DNA from: Mesonia aquimarina
GTDB lineage: Bacteria > Bacteroidota > Bacteroidia > Flavobacteriales > Flavobacteriaceae
DNA: 64,000 nucleotides
Direction: 5' to 3'
Assembly: GCF_003667275.1 (NCBI RefSeq)
Contig: NZ_RCNV01000005.1
Location: 62,001-126,000, forward strand
Shown here piece after piece: positions 53,183 through 62,340 of the stretch. The stretch's first letter is position 1. Every line of letters starts with the position of its first letter. Both the position numbers and the translations under genes were made by a program. Below the pieces are notes generated by a model that saw only the letters and a list, made by a program, of their open reading frames with translations, did no database searches and was not told the DNA's origin.

Positions 53183-55969
53183 TTATTTAAGCTTCTTTTT
53201 AACAGCAACCTCTCTGAAGCACTCTACAACGTCTCCCTCTCTAATATCGTTGTAATTTTTCACCTGTAGACCACATTCGTATCCTTTTGCTACTTCTTTA
53301 GCATCATCTTTGAATCGCTTCAAAGAAGCAAGCTCTCCAGTGTAAACCACAACACCATCTCTAATAAGACGTATTCTGCTGTTTCTATAAATTTTACCAT
53401 CTGTAACCATACAACCTGCAATGGTTCCGACTTTAGAAATTTTGAACGTTTCTCTAATTTCTGCATTTCCGGTAATTTCCTCCTTCATCTCTGGTGAAAG
53501 CATCCCTTCCATTGCATCTTTCAAGTCATTGATAGCATCATAAATAATAGAATAAGTTCTAATATCTATTTCTTCCTTATCGGCTACTTGTTTTGCATTT
53601 CCTGCCGGACGTACATTAAAGCCAATAATAATTGCTTCTGAAGCAGAGGCTAGTAGAACATCACTTTCTGTAATTGCCCCAACTCCTTTATGAATGATAT
53701 TAACTTGTATTTCTTCGGTCGATAATTTCTGGAAGCTATCTGTTAAGGCCTCAACAGAACCATCCACATCCCCTTTAAGGATAATGTTCAATTCTTTAAA
53801 GTCTCCTAAAGCAATACGGCGTCCAATTTCATCTAAGGTAATATGACGTTGTGTTCTTACACTTTGCTCACGTTGCAATTGCGTTCGTTTTGCTGCGATA
53901 TCTTTAGCTTCACGCTCATCTTGCATAACACTAAATTTATCTCCGGCTTGTGGCGCACCATCTAAACCTAAGATCGAAACCGGGGTTGATGGACCAGCTT
54001 CTTTGATATCGTTTCCACGTTCATCATGCATTGCTTTAATCTTACCGCTTGTAGTACCCGCAAGAACGTAATCTCCTATCTTTAACGTACCACTTTGCAC
54101 TAAAATAGTAGAAACATAACCACGACCTTTATCTAAGTAAGCTTCTACCACTGTACCTAAAGCAGCTTTATTTGGATTAGCTTGCAATTCTAATATTTCA
54201 GCCTCAAGCAATACTTTTTCTAATAATTCTTTCACACCATTTCCTGTTTTTGCGGAAATATCGTGCGACTGAACTTTACCACCCCAATCTTCAACAAGAA
54301 GATTCATAGCGGCTAATTTCTCTTTTATTTTTTCGGGATTTGCTGTTGGCAAATCTACCTTATTGATTGCAAAAATTATAGGAACTCCTGCTGCCTGTGC
54401 GTGAGATATAGCCTCTTTTGTTTGTGGCATCACATCATCATCTGCGGCTATCACAATAATAGCAATATCAGTTACTTGAGCTCCACGAGCACGCATTGCC
54501 GTAAAGGCTTCGTGACCCGGTGTATCTAAGAAAGCAATTTTCTCATCGTTTTCTAATTCTACCCCATATGCTCCAATATGCTGTGTGATTCCTCCGCTTT
54601 CTCCGGCAATTACATTTTCTTTACGAATATAATCTAATAGAGATGTTTTACCGTGATCTACGTGACCCATCACTGTTACAATAGGAGCTCGATGAACTAA
54701 GTCTTCCGGATTATCTTGTTCTACCTCAACAGATTCTTCTAGATCTGCCGTTACAAATTCAACTTCGTATCCAAATTCTTCCGCTACAATAGATAATGTT
54801 TCAGCATCTAGGCGCTGATTCATCGTTACCATCATCCCTAAAGACATACAAGCCGATATAACCTTGGTTACAGACACATCCATCATTGTCGCAACTTCAC
54901 TTACCGTAACAAACTCTGTTACTTTTAGTGTTTTGCTCTCCTGTTCTTGCTGGGCTTGTTCTTCCTCTGATTTTTGACGATGTTGATCTCTTTTATCTCG
55001 ACGGTATTTAGCACCTTTACCTTTACTAGATTTCCCTTGAAGTTTTTCAAGCGTTTCTCTAATTTGCTTTTGTACTTCCTCTTCTGTAGGTTCTTCTTTT
55101 GTTACCGGACGACGCTTTTTAACTGGTCCTCCTTTTTTAAAGTTTGAACGCTTTGAATTTCCTGGACCTCCTGTATTTCCGTCTTTGCTTATTCTGCGGC
55201 GACGTTTTTTCTTCCCTTTTGCTCCAGGCTTATTAGTGTCTTTATCGTCTTTCTTCTTAGGCTTCTTTTTATCAAATTGACTAAGATCAATTTTCTCACC
55301 GGTAAAGTTTGGGCCGTTTAATTTTTTATATTTTGTTTCTAAACGCTCTTCTTTTAAGGCTTCTTCAGACTTTTCTGAAGTTTCCTCTTTTTCTTTTGGA
55401 GCAGGAGCTGGCTTATCTTCTTTTTTAGAAACTGGCTTTTCTGAAGTAGATTTTTTTGCAGAGGTTTCTTCTACTTTTTCTTTAGGCTTTTCAGCTTTTG
55501 GAGTCTCGGCTTTTTCTTCCTTCTTCTCCTTAGTTTTTGGCGTTTCTTGACTTGGCGATGGAGCTTTTTCTTTCTCTTGATCTTTTTTGCCGGCAGATTT
55601 TTTATCTAAATCAATTTTACCAACTTGTTTAGGTCCGTTTAATTGCTTACGTGCCTTAACTATTTCTTCCTCTTTTGCTTTCTCTTCTTCAAGTTTTCGC
55701 TGCTTCTCCAATTGTTCGCGTTCACGTTTTAAACGGAGTTCTTCTTTCTCCTTTTTTCGCTCTTCGCTTACTTCTTTAGAAGCTACCTTTTTACTTTTAT
55801 CTGTTTGAAATTCATCAAAAAGCACTTGGTAAACTTCTTCAGAAATTTTTGTTGTTGGACGTGCATCAATATCATAGCCTTTGGAAGTTAAAAATTCCAC
55901 AGCCCGATCAAGTGAAATATTGAATTCACGTAAAACTTTATTTAATCGCATTGTATTTGCTCCAGCCAT
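53183..55969 (-). CDS. infB: Translation initiation factor IF-2
   Basis: GTPase that delivers initiator tRNA to the 30S subunit, 928 residues. The N-terminal IF2_N domain ([20 protein letters not shown]) is followed by a long, highly charged Lys/Glu linker (about 60-345) that is low-complexity. A second IF2_N-type motif ([21 protein letters not shown]) precedes the GTPase core with GHVDHGKT at 435-442, DTPGHEAF and NKVD. The remaining domains (II, III, and the fMet-tRNA-binding IV) end in GDVVECF. It is the last gene of rimP-nusA-infB, starting about 58 bases after the nusA stop. Confidence 0.97.
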   Translation of the reverse strand: MAGANTMRLNKVLREFNISLDRAVEFLTSKGYDIDARPTTKISEEVYQVLFDEFQTDKSKKVASKEVSEERKKEKEELRLKREREQLEKQRKLEEEKAKEEEIVKARKQLNGPKQVGKIDLDKKSAGKKDQEKEKAPSPSQETPKTKEKKEEKAETPKAEKPKEKVEETSAKKSTSEKPVSKKEDKPAPAPKEKEETSEKSEEALKEERLETKYKKLNGPNFTGEKIDLSQFDKKKPKKKDDKDTNKPGAKGKKKRRRRISKDGNTGGPGNSKRSNFKKGGPVKKRRPVTKEEPTEEEVQKQIRETLEKLQGKSSKGKGAKYRRDKRDQHRQKSEEEQAQQEQESKTLKVTEFVTVSEVATMMDVSVTKVISACMSLGMMVTMNQRLDAETLSIVAEEFGYEVEFVTADLEESVEVEQDNPEDLVHRAPIVTVMGHVDHGKTSLLDYIRKENVIAGESGGITQHIGAYGVELENDEKIAFLDTPGHEAFTAMRARGAQVTDIAIIVIAADDDVMPQTKEAISHAQAAGVPIIFAINKVDLPTANPEKIKEKLAAMNLLVEDWGGKVQSHDISAKTGNGVKELLEKVLLEAEILELQANPNKAALGTVVEAYLDKGRGYVSTILVQSGTLKIGDYVLAGTTSGKIKAMHDERGNDIKEAGPSTPVSILGLDGAPQAGDKFSVMQDEREAKDIAAKRTQLQREQSVRTQRHITLDEIGRRIALGDFKELNIILKGDVDGSVEALTDSFQKLSTEEIQVNIIHKGVGAITESDVLLASASEAIIIGFNVRPAGNAKQVADKEEIDIRTYSIIYDAINDLKDAMEGMLSPEMKEEITGNAEIRETFKISKVGTIAGCMVTDGKIYRNSRIRLIRDGVVVYTGELASLKRFKDDAKEVAKGYECGLQVKNYNDIREGDVVECFREVAVKKKLK

Positions 55970-56027
55970 AAATTGCCTCTAAATTACCTCTTTATTCTTT
56001 ATTATCTTGATTATTAAATGTTATCAT

Positions 56028-57260
56028 TTAATCTTCAAATTCTTCTTTTAAAATCTGGACAACATTTTTAATTGTTTCTTCTTCCAGATCTGTGATTTTT
56101 ACCAAATCGTCTATATCCTTTTCGAGAATACTTTTTGCGGTATCTAAACCGATTCTTGAAAATTCTTTAATTACCCAATCTTCAATTTCATCTGAAAATT
56201 CTGATAATTCTACGTCCTCTTCTACACCTTCTCTAAACACATCTATTTCAAAACCGGTTAACTGACCGGCTAATCTAATATTATGTCCGCCTCTACCAAT
56301 TGCTTTTGAAACTTCTTCTGGTTTTAGCATTACTTCTGCACGTTTTCCTTCGTCATCAATTTTGATAGAAGTGATACGTGCCGGACTTAATGCTCTTGTA
56401 ATGAACAATTGGTCGTTAGTTGTGTAATTAATTACATCTATATTTTCGTTTCCTAATTCTCGAACAATTCCGTGAATTCTGGATCCTTTCATTCCTACAC
56501 AAGCTCCTACCGGATCAATTCTATCATCGTAAGAATCTACCGCTACTTTTGCTTTTTCACCTGGAATTCTCACTACTTTTTTAACGTTAATTAAACCGTC
56601 GAAAACTTCAGGAATTTCTTGTTCAAATAATTTTTCCAAGAAAATTGGTGCGGTTCTAGATAGTATAATTACCGGCTTATTCCCTTTTAATTCTACACTT
56701 TCTATAACTCCTCTTACGTTTTCTCCTTTTCTAAAAAAGTCTGAAGGAATTTGACGATCTTTTGGCATTACTAGCTCGTTACCTTCATCATCAAGCAAGA
56801 TAATCGCTTTATGACGAATATGATGAACTTCTGCCGAATAAATCTCTCCTTCTAATTCTTTAAATTGTTTATAAACGTTTGTATTATCGTGTTCATGAAT
56901 CTTAGAAATTAGGTTTTGGCGAAGTGCTAAAATTGCTCTACGACCAAGATCTATAAGTTTTACTTCTTCAGAAACATCTTCTCCAACTTCAAAATCAGGC
57001 TCTATTTTTCTTGCTTGCGAAAGTGCAATTTCTTGATTATCATCTTCAACTTCACCATCTGCAACTACAATTCTATTTCTCCAAATCTCTAAATCTCCTT
57101 TATCTGGATTGATAATAATATCAAAATTATCATCTTCTCCAAACTTCTTTTTCAAAGCATTTCTAAATACATCTTCCAAAATCGCCATTAAGGTAACGCG
57201 ATCGATCAACTTATCATCTTTAAACTCTGAAAAAGAGTTGATTAAATCGATATTTTCCAT
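56028..57260 (-). CDS. nusA: Transcription termination/antitermination factor NusA
   Basis: RNA-polymerase-associated factor, 410 residues. Domain order: N-terminal domain (MENIDLINSFSEFKDDKLID, 1-125), S1 domain (about 130-200), and two KH domains with the G-x-x-G loops GACVGMKGSRIHG and KAIGRGGHNIRLAGQ. A short acidic C-terminal helical region (about 345-410) replaces the two acidic repeats of the E. coli protein (495 residues), so autoinhibition by those repeats is not expected. It starts 12 bases after the rimP stop. Confidence 0.97.
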   Translation of the reverse strand: MENIDLINSFSEFKDDKLIDRVTLMAILEDVFRNALKKKFGEDDNFDIIINPDKGDLEIWRNRIVVADGEVEDDNQEIALSQARKIEPDFEVGEDVSEEVKLIDLGRRAILALRQNLISKIHEHDNTNVYKQFKELEGEIYSAEVHHIRHKAIILLDDEGNELVMPKDRQIPSDFFRKGENVRGVIESVELKGNKPVIILSRTAPIFLEKLFEQEIPEVFDGLINVKKVVRIPGEKAKVAVDSYDDRIDPVGACVGMKGSRIHGIVRELGNENIDVINYTTNDQLFITRALSPARITSIKIDDEGKRAEVMLKPEEVSKAIGRGGHNIRLAGQLTGFEIDVFREGVEEDVELSEFSDEIEDWVIKEFSRIGLDTAKSILEKDIDDLVKITDLEEETIKNVVQILKEEFED

Positions 57261-57272
57261 ATCAAATTTTAA

Positions 57273-57734
57273 TTAAAATGTTATCATCACTTTTGCTTCA
57301 ACAATATCGTTGTATGGTAAAACCGCTTCTTTTTTCACGGTTACTTTACCTTTTCCGACGGGTTTAGGTTCTCTTGCTTTCCATTTTAGCAAGACCTCAT
57401 TTTCGTCGGCTTTTTCTAATTTCGCTTCATAACTATCGGTTTCGGTTTTTACGGCTAGTTTTCTACCGATATTTTTTTTAAACTGCCTTGGCAATCTTAA
57501 AGGGGTAGAAACTCCGGCTGAAGTAACCTCTAGCGAAAAATCTTCTTCATCCCGATCTAGGTTATGTTCAATTTTTCTGCTTACATCAATACAATCATGT
57601 ACAGAAACTCCCTTATCATCATCTATGATAACCAAAATTTGGTTGTTTTGTTTGATTTCAAAATCTATTAAAAACAACGTGGGTTTCTCTGCTAATGCCT
57701 GCTCTATCAATTCTTTAATCTTCTCCTGCTGCAT
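57273..57734 (-). CDS. rimP: Ribosome maturation factor RimP
   Basis: Factor needed for 30S subunit maturation, 153 residues, the standard length. The N-terminal alpha/beta domain includes GVSVHDCIDVSRKIEHNLD, and the second domain has FSLEVTSAGVSTPLRLPRQFKKNIGRKLAV, followed by an SH3-like C-terminal barrel. The gene is first in the rimP-nusA-infB operon, the conserved bacterial order. A terminator-like hairpin lies in its leader only 14 bases before the ATG. Confidence 0.96.
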   Translation of the reverse strand: MQQEKIKELIEQALAEKPTLFLIDFEIKQNNQILVIIDDDKGVSVHDCIDVSRKIEHNLDRDEEDFSLEVTSAGVSTPLRLPRQFKKNIGRKLAVKTETDSYEAKLEKADENEVLLKWKAREPKPVGKGKVTVKKEAVLPYNDIVEAKVMITF

Positions 57735-57747
57735 TGAAAATAGTTAT

Positions 57748-57773
57748 AAAAAGAGGGGACTTTTTGTCCCCTC
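57748..57773 (-). terminator. Terminator-like hairpin in the rimP leader (possible attenuator)
   Basis: On the minus strand GAGGGGAC, a five-base A loop, GTCCCCTC and then TTTTT form an 8-bp GC-rich hairpin. It lies between the putative promoter box at 57800-57807 and the rimP ATG at 57734, so it would be transcribed in the operon leader. No clear antiterminator pairing was seen by eye. Confidence 0.7.
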
Positions 57774-57799
57774 ACTTATCGATTTCTTTCTTCGTGCTG

Positions 57800-57807
57800 C
57801 AAATATA
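57800..57807 (-). promoter_or_regulatory. Putative -7 promoter box for rimP-nusA-infB
   Basis: On the minus strand, TATATTTG matches TAnnTTTG, 65 bases before the rimP ATG. Transcription would start near 57793, upstream of the hairpin. No TTG was found at the -33 position. Confidence 0.5.
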
Positions 57808-57901
57808 CTAATAATTTCTTACATAATAAATTAGATGTGTAATGAAAATTATTTGTAACTTTAAATAATAACAATTTCTAACAACTAAAACTTATCTTAA
57901 T

Positions 57902-58735
57902 ATGAAAAAAATTCTCGTCCCAACCGATTTTTCTGAACAAGCTGAAAGCGCTTTAAAAGTCGCAGCTCAATTAGCCAAAAAATACGATGGAGAGATTTTT
58001 CTACTGCATATGCTAGAATTACCAATGGAGTTAATTGACCCTACCACACAAAGCAATACAAATAATCCGCCCGAAGCATTGTTCTTTATGAGACTTGCAC
58101 ACCAACGTTTTGAAGATATGATGAGTCGTGATTTTTTAAAAGATGTAAATGTTCATGAAACCGTAGAGTTTCATCAAGCTTTTGAAGGGATTATGGAAGT
58201 TAGCAAAAAACATGATTGCGATCTTATTGTGATGGGTTCTCACGGCGCAACCGGCTTAAAAGAAGTTTTTATTGGCTCTAATACAGAAAAAGTAGTACGC
58301 CATGCCAATTTACCGGTATTAGTCATAAAAAACGATATTCCATTATTTGATGTTCAAAATTTTGTATTTGCGTCTGACTTTGTAGATGATGGTAAAGAAT
58401 CTTTTCTAGAAGCGGTAGATTTTGCCAAAGAAATTGGTGCAAAAATGCATCTGGTTTATATTAATACGGCTAATAAATTTAAAACGACAACTAAAATAGA
58501 AAACCGTATCAATAAATTTATTAAGGGAGCTCATCTTGGAGATCATACCATTACCGTATATAATGACGAATCTATTGAAAAAGGCATCCTAAATTTTTCT
58601 GCTAAGGTAAATGCCGGCTTAATCGGTATAAGTACACACGGTAGAAAAGGAATTGCTCATTTCTTAAATGGTAGTATTGGAGAAGATTTAGTAAATCATG
58701 CTAAGCGTCCGGTAATTACCTTTAAAATTAAATAA
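57902..58735 (+). CDS. Universal stress protein with tandem Usp domains
   Basis: Cytoplasmic protein of two Usp domains, 277 residues (about 1-145 and 148-277). The ATP-binding motif is clear in both: GSHGATGLKEVFIGSNTEKVV in the first and GISTHGRKGIAHFLNGSIGEDLV in the second. The N-terminus MKKILVPTDFSEQAESAL is the classical Usp start. It may bind ATP or AMP and act in stress survival; partners are unknown. Its stop overlaps the stop of the converging gene by 8 bases. Confidence 0.93.
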   Translation: MKKILVPTDFSEQAESALKVAAQLAKKYDGEIFLLHMLELPMELIDPTTQSNTNNPPEALFFMRLAHQRFEDMMSRDFLKDVNVHETVEFHQAFEGIMEVSKKHDCDLIVMGSHGATGLKEVFIGSNTEKVVRHANLPVLVIKNDIPLFDVQNFVFASDFVDDGKESFLEAVDFAKEIGAKMHLVYINTANKFKTTTKIENRINKFIKGAHLGDHTITVYNDESIEKGILNFSAKVNAGLIGISTHGRKGIAHFLNGSIGEDLVNHAKRPVITFKIK

Positions 58736-60254
58736 ACGCTTTTTTTAATCCAGCTTCGAGACAAGACCAAAAATAATTCCAAAAAGATTTGGTCTTGTCT
58801 CTTTTTACATTTTGTACTCGCTTAGTAATTTCTCCATTTTTAGGATTCTTCTTTACAATTACATTTGCCAAAAGACTTAAAAGACTATTCTTTTTTTGAC
58901 CATCTTTTTGCAAGACCTCTACTTTAAAATTACGATACGCCAATTTTAATTCTCCTCCGGCTTCATTATAATTTCCCGAAAAATTAAAATACACTTCCTC
59001 TACTCCATCGCCGGTAGTTTTCATATTAAATGCCGGCACAAAAAAAGCATTCATAGATGAAGCCGGGATGTTAAAAGATCTTCCATTAATATTAAAGCGA
59101 TCTAAAGTATCGTTAACTTTAAAATTCCAATTGACCTTAAGTGGTGATTTCCCCATAAACGAAGTACTAATATCTACTTGTGTTCGTGGAAAATCTTTAC
59201 GATCTAAATTTTTATTTGTCAATGGTGCAATACTTGCCTGAAAGTCTTTAAATTCAACTTTACCGGGCGCTCTATCCTTTTTGATCAATTCTTCGTAAAC
59301 AATATTAGCATCTTCAATTAAAAGGCTATCAATAGAAATTTCTGCCGGTACTTTTCTTAGCATTTTGCTATACAAATCTTTTTTTCGCGTATCGTTTTTC
59401 ACTGTTTTGTCTCGATAAATTTCAAAATCCAAGCGGTTTAAAACTAATTTTGGCGCTTCAAAAACAGGCACAGTATCATTAAATGAAAATTTGTAATGCG
59501 GAATATGAAGTTTTTTCAACTTCAACTCCATTAAATCTTTTTCATACGGAATTACCTTTACATAACTTTCTCTTGTTTCTTTAGGGTGCATCGCTAAGTT
59601 TGAAACTGTTAATTGATTTTCACTAAGCTGTAATTGGTCTAGTTGTAATGCTTGAAGTTTATTCAACTCATATTGCAAGCCCTTAACATCTAAAAGAAGG
59701 CTTTTATAGGTAAACGGAATTTTCTCAGCCATAGTTTTTTCGGTAACCGCAATGCCATTCAATTTTACATTATAGTGCTTCACATGTAAAAGTTGAACAG
59801 AATCATTAGAAAAGCGAAGGCTCCCGTTATTAACGCTTAGCTGGTGAATAAAAATTGGCTTTTTAGGGGAAGATTTTTTGTTGGCCTTTTTTTTCTTATT
59901 TGCTGAATCATTTTTTTTCTTAAAATTTGCTTCCGGTTTTTCTACCCTGATAGTATGGAATGCAATTTCTTTATCAAATAAAAAACGGGTATAATTAAAA
60001 TCTTTAACCGCAAGTTGATCGGTTGTAATAAACATTCCATTTTTTTGATAAGAAAGCTTATTAAAAACCACACTGCCCGACCAAAGATCTAATGAAAATT
60101 TTTCATAATCTAACTCACCCGTTTTCACCTTTTCAACCAGCGCATCCGTAATTTTCGAGCGTACATATTGGTGTGCCGCAAAGTAAATTACGCCAAGTAC
60201 AAAAATGGTAATTCCTACTCCTAAAAGTATTTTTTTTAGCTTCACATTATTCAA
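58728..60254 (-). CDS. AsmA/DUF748-like membrane-anchored protein of unknown function
   Basis: Protein of up to 508 residues with an N-terminal membrane helix (about 8-30, ILLGVGITIFVLGVIYFAA) and a long soluble part of repetitive beta strands. The fragment KVEFKDFQASIAPLTNKNLD and repeated phrases of the form SIDSLLIEDANIVYEEL resemble the AsmA/DUF748 group, which act in envelope lipid or assembly pathways. A Lys-rich insertion occurs at about 111-132. The listed start is TTG at 60254; an in-frame GTG at 60245 gives a better N-terminus. It overlaps the Usp gene stop by 8 bases. Confidence 0.7.
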   Translation of the reverse strand: MNNVKLKKILLGVGITIFVLGVIYFAAHQYVRSKITDALVEKVKTGELDYEKFSLDLWSGSVVFNKLSYQKNGMFITTDQLAVKDFNYTRFLFDKEIAFHTIRVEKPEANFKKKNDSANKKKKANKKSSPKKPIFIHQLSVNNGSLRFSNDSVQLLHVKHYNVKLNGIAVTEKTMAEKIPFTYKSLLLDVKGLQYELNKLQALQLDQLQLSENQLTVSNLAMHPKETRESYVKVIPYEKDLMELKLKKLHIPHYKFSFNDTVPVFEAPKLVLNRLDFEIYRDKTVKNDTRKKDLYSKMLRKVPAEISIDSLLIEDANIVYEELIKKDRAPGKVEFKDFQASIAPLTNKNLDRKDFPRTQVDISTSFMGKSPLKVNWNFKVNDTLDRFNINGRSFNIPASSMNAFFVPAFNMKTTGDGVEEVYFNFSGNYNEAGGELKLAYRNFKVEVLQKDGQKKNSLLSLLANVIVKKNPKNGEITKRVQNVKRDKTKSFWNYFWSCLEAGLKKAFI

Positions 60255-60379
60255 TTAATGCTTCTAATGTATTATTCTTTTATTGGACAAGCCTACGCTT
60301 TAAGAGTTTTTAACTTAAAAATATTAACCAAGTATTTTCCTGACGTTAAATTTCAGCTAAAGATGATTTAAAATTTGAT

Positions 60380-60406
60380 TTGTAAACCATCTCAACCGTA
60401 TATTTA
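60380..60406 (+). promoter_or_regulatory. Putative promoter for the 67-residue membrane protein
   Basis: TTG at 60380-60382 and TATATTTA at 60399-60406, 16 bases apart, approximate the Bacteroidota TTG/TAnnTTTG promoter, with one mismatch in the last position. The ATG follows 18 bases later. Confidence 0.45.
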
Positions 60407-60424
60407 CAACGAAATCAAATATTT

Positions 60425-60628
60425 ATGCTCGCAAAACTCTTTATAGGAATACTTTTTATCATTGCCGAAATATCGCTAGGCGTTTACAGTTTACTTTTTA
60501 GTGAAAGTCTTCTGGCAAGATTCCTATTTTTCATGTTAAGCGCAGTACTTATTTGTTTTGCTGTTATTAAGATGAGCAGTAAAATTTTACCTTTTGAAGA
60601 AAACGAAGCTTTTAAAGAAGAAAAATAA
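60425..60628 (+). CDS. Small two-helix membrane protein
   Basis: Unrecognised 67-residue protein with two hydrophobic segments (about 3-24 and 31-50) joined by a short loop and ending in the acidic-Lys tail PFEENEAFKEEK. It is supported as a gene by a preceding promoter-like element and an intrinsic terminator 20 bases after the stop. An overlapping minus-strand frame is less plausible. No function can be given. Confidence 0.55.
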   Translation: MLAKLFIGILFIIAEISLGVYSLLFSESLLARFLFFMLSAVLICFAVIKMSSKILPFEENEAFKEEK

Positions 60629-60647
60629 TTAACCAATAATATTTTTA

Positions 60648-60675
60648 TAATCCGATGATTTTTCATCGGATTTTT
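60648..60675 (+). terminator. Intrinsic terminator after the 67-residue gene
   Basis: Stem AATCCGATGA (60648-60657) with TCATCGGATT (60662-60671), a four-base loop, and a T run to 60675. The phosphoesterase ATG is only 14 bases further. Confidence 0.85.
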
Positions 60676-60688
60676 TGTATTCTACACT

Positions 60689-61312
60689 ATGACCATTATT
60701 TGTATTTCCGACACACATAATAACCACAAAAAACTGGAAATCCCTGCGGGTGATATTTTAATTCACGCCGGAGATTTAACCGAAGCCGGAACCAAAAGAG
60801 AATTAGAAAGCTTTTTTAAATGGTTTAGTGAACAACCCCACCAACACAAAATTTGCATTGCGGGAAACCACGATTTCTATTTAGAATCTTGTTCGTTAAC
60901 AGAACGAAACAAACTAATTCCCAAAAATGTACATTACCTTCATGATAAGAGTGTAAAAATTATGGACTTAAATTTTTGGGGCTCTCCACACACGCCAGTT
61001 TTAGATCGCTGGGCGTTTGGAAAAGACGTATTATCACTAGAAAAACATTGGGATAAAATCCCAAAAGAAACCGATGTGGTGATTACACACACACCGCCTT
61101 ATGATATTTTAGATGAATCACATCAGCAAAACGCGTTAGGCTGTGCTATTCTAAGGAAAAGAATTGCTTCCATACAACCACGATTTCATATTTTCGGACA
61201 CATGCATAACAATTACGGCATTGTAAAATTTGCTGAAACTACCTTTGTAAATGCTACTTCTTTTAATGATTCGTATTCACTAATCAACAATCCTATAAAA
61301 CTAACTCTATAA
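60689..61312 (+). CDS. Calcineurin-like metallophosphoesterase
   Basis: Cytoplasmic dinuclear-metal phosphoesterase of 207 residues. All five motifs are present: Asp8-x-His10 in ISDTHNN, Asp29 in HAGDLTEAG, Asn60-His61 in AGNHDFY, His in VITHTPPYD, and His-x-His in FGHMHNNYG. The sequence resembles the MPPED/UPF0046-like group; the natural substrate is unknown. It has no signal peptide. It starts just after a terminator, so it must have its own promoter or depend on readthrough; I see no TAnnTTTG box directly before it. Confidence 0.9.
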   Translation: MTIICISDTHNNHKKLEIPAGDILIHAGDLTEAGTKRELESFFKWFSEQPHQHKICIAGNHDFYLESCSLTERNKLIPKNVHYLHDKSVKIMDLNFWGSPHTPVLDRWAFGKDVLSLEKHWDKIPKETDVVITHTPPYDILDESHQQNALGCAILRKRIASIQPRFHIFGHMHNNYGIVKFAETTFVNATSFNDSYSLINNPIKLTL

Positions 61313-61435
61313 AAAAATCATAAAATAGCGGTTGTTTTTCACAATAGAAGTTAATTAGAAATAATGCAACATTTTATTACCAATAAATTAACAACTGCTC
61401 ACGTATCTTAGCATTGTAATTAAAACGCTAATGCT

Positions 61436-61780
61436 ATGAGAACTTCTTATCAGTCTGATACTATTTTAAATGAAATGAATAATTTAATCGCGTATAGCTG
61501 TCAAAGCAACGAAGTTTCTACTTCTAATTTCAACACCTTTCATACAGCTTTAATAAAAAAACATTTTGAAGCGATTGAAGTCGACATTCAAAGAGAACTT
61601 AAAAATATAGAATTGAAGGTTTTAATTAAAGACAATCAATATGTTCACGTAAATCTAAGCTACAATACTTTAGAAGATTTCTTAAAATCTTGTTTAGAAG
61701 ATGATTTGGGCAGCTTGTCTTTTTATCAAAACATGCTGACTTTTTATAATGTAGGTGTGAGTAATTATTTTTTTTATTGA
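61436..61780 (+). CDS. Small protein of unknown function
   Basis: Not recognised. The 114-residue product is soluble with no signal peptide. It is helix-rich in the first 50 residues (NEMNNLIAYSCQSNEVSTSNFNTFHTALIKKHFEAI) and ends in FFY. The gene is supported by a following intrinsic terminator and by coding-like codon use. The start codon is overlapped by a 7-bp inverted repeat (TAGCATT at 61409-61415 and AATGCTA at 61430-61436). Confidence 0.6.
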   Translation: MRTSYQSDTILNEMNNLIAYSCQSNEVSTSNFNTFHTALIKKHFEAIEVDIQRELKNIELKVLIKDNQYVHVNLSYNTLEDFLKSCLEDDLGSLSFYQNMLTFYNVGVSNYFFY

Positions 61781-61805
61781 ATCATCACTCCCTATCCATT
61801 AATTG

Positions 61806-61830
61806 AATCCCTTTTATAAGGGATTTTTTT
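61806..61830 (+). terminator. Intrinsic terminator after the 114-residue gene
   Basis: AATCCCTT (61806-61813) pairs with AAGGGATT (61818-61825), four-base loop, then T to 61830. It isolates the 114-residue gene from the next. Confidence 0.85.
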
Positions 61831-61889
61831 ATGTAAGCTTCTTATATAAACGGCAAGGTTTTTGAAAAACATTTAAAAGTCATAAAGAC

Positions 61890-61920
61890 TTGGCTATGTG
61901 AATAGCTTCACTTAATTTTG
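61890..61920 (+). promoter_or_regulatory. Putative promoter for the 131-residue exported protein
   Basis: TTG at 61890-61892 and TAATTTTG at 61913-61920, 20 bases apart, fit the Bacteroidota consensus well. The ATG at 61929 is only 8 bases after the -7 box, so transcripts would have almost no leader. Confidence 0.55.
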
Positions 61921-61928
61921 CATCACAA

Positions 61929-62324
61929 ATGAAAAGGGCATTTAAATATTTTCTACTCTGTATAGTAATCCTTATCGGATCTACACAACTTTATGCCTTT
62001 AATCAAACCCAGAATTTTTTAACTACAGCTAATAAAACTGTTAATTCAGCAACATATGAATTAGCCTTTTTATATAAACCAGCGTCTTCAGATCATACCA
62101 ATAATTTAGAAATTGTTGGTATCGATGTTGAAAAAGAAGAATACGAATGGTTCTCCGTTAAAAAATTTGTAGAAAATCACCAAAAAGCTGTCTCGCTTTG
62201 TTATGCCTTTTTATACCAGTTTTCTATAGAGAATAAGACTGACAAAACAAAACATTACCATAATACTTACCAAATAACCTCGCTTAAACCACTATACATT
62301 CAGTTTAGTGTTTTTAGGTTATGA
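61929..62324 (+). CDS. Small exported protein of unknown function before the RND operon
   Basis: Not recognised. A signal peptide (about 1-23, ending QLYAF) is followed by about 108 residues with no cysteine motif beyond a single Cys in the segment KAVSLCYAFLYQ; the end HYHNTYQITSLKPLYIQFSVFRL is strand-like. The coding potential is supported by a well-formed promoter and a possible terminator at 62341-62364. It precedes the efflux operon on the same strand, but an inverted-repeat region separates them, so it is probably a separate unit. Confidence 0.55.
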   Translation: MKRAFKYFLLCIVILIGSTQLYAFNQTQNFLTTANKTVNSATYELAFLYKPASSDHTNNLEIVGIDVEKEEYEWFSVKKFVENHQKAVSLCYAFLYQFSIENKTDKTKHYHNTYQITSLKPLYIQFSVFRL

Positions 62325-62340
62325 TTTAACCCCTCAACAT

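Noticed and set aside
52984-53208. Minus-strand 74-residue hydrophobic frame overlapping the infB end and the lipoprotein start
   Set aside because: Starts inside infB, crosses the operon terminator and is hydrophobic only because of the T-rich tract; no independent support.
60484-60666. Minus-strand 60-residue frame opposite the small membrane protein
   Set aside because: It runs through the terminator and lacks a promoter; the plus-strand frame has a promoter, terminator and coherent two-helix topology.
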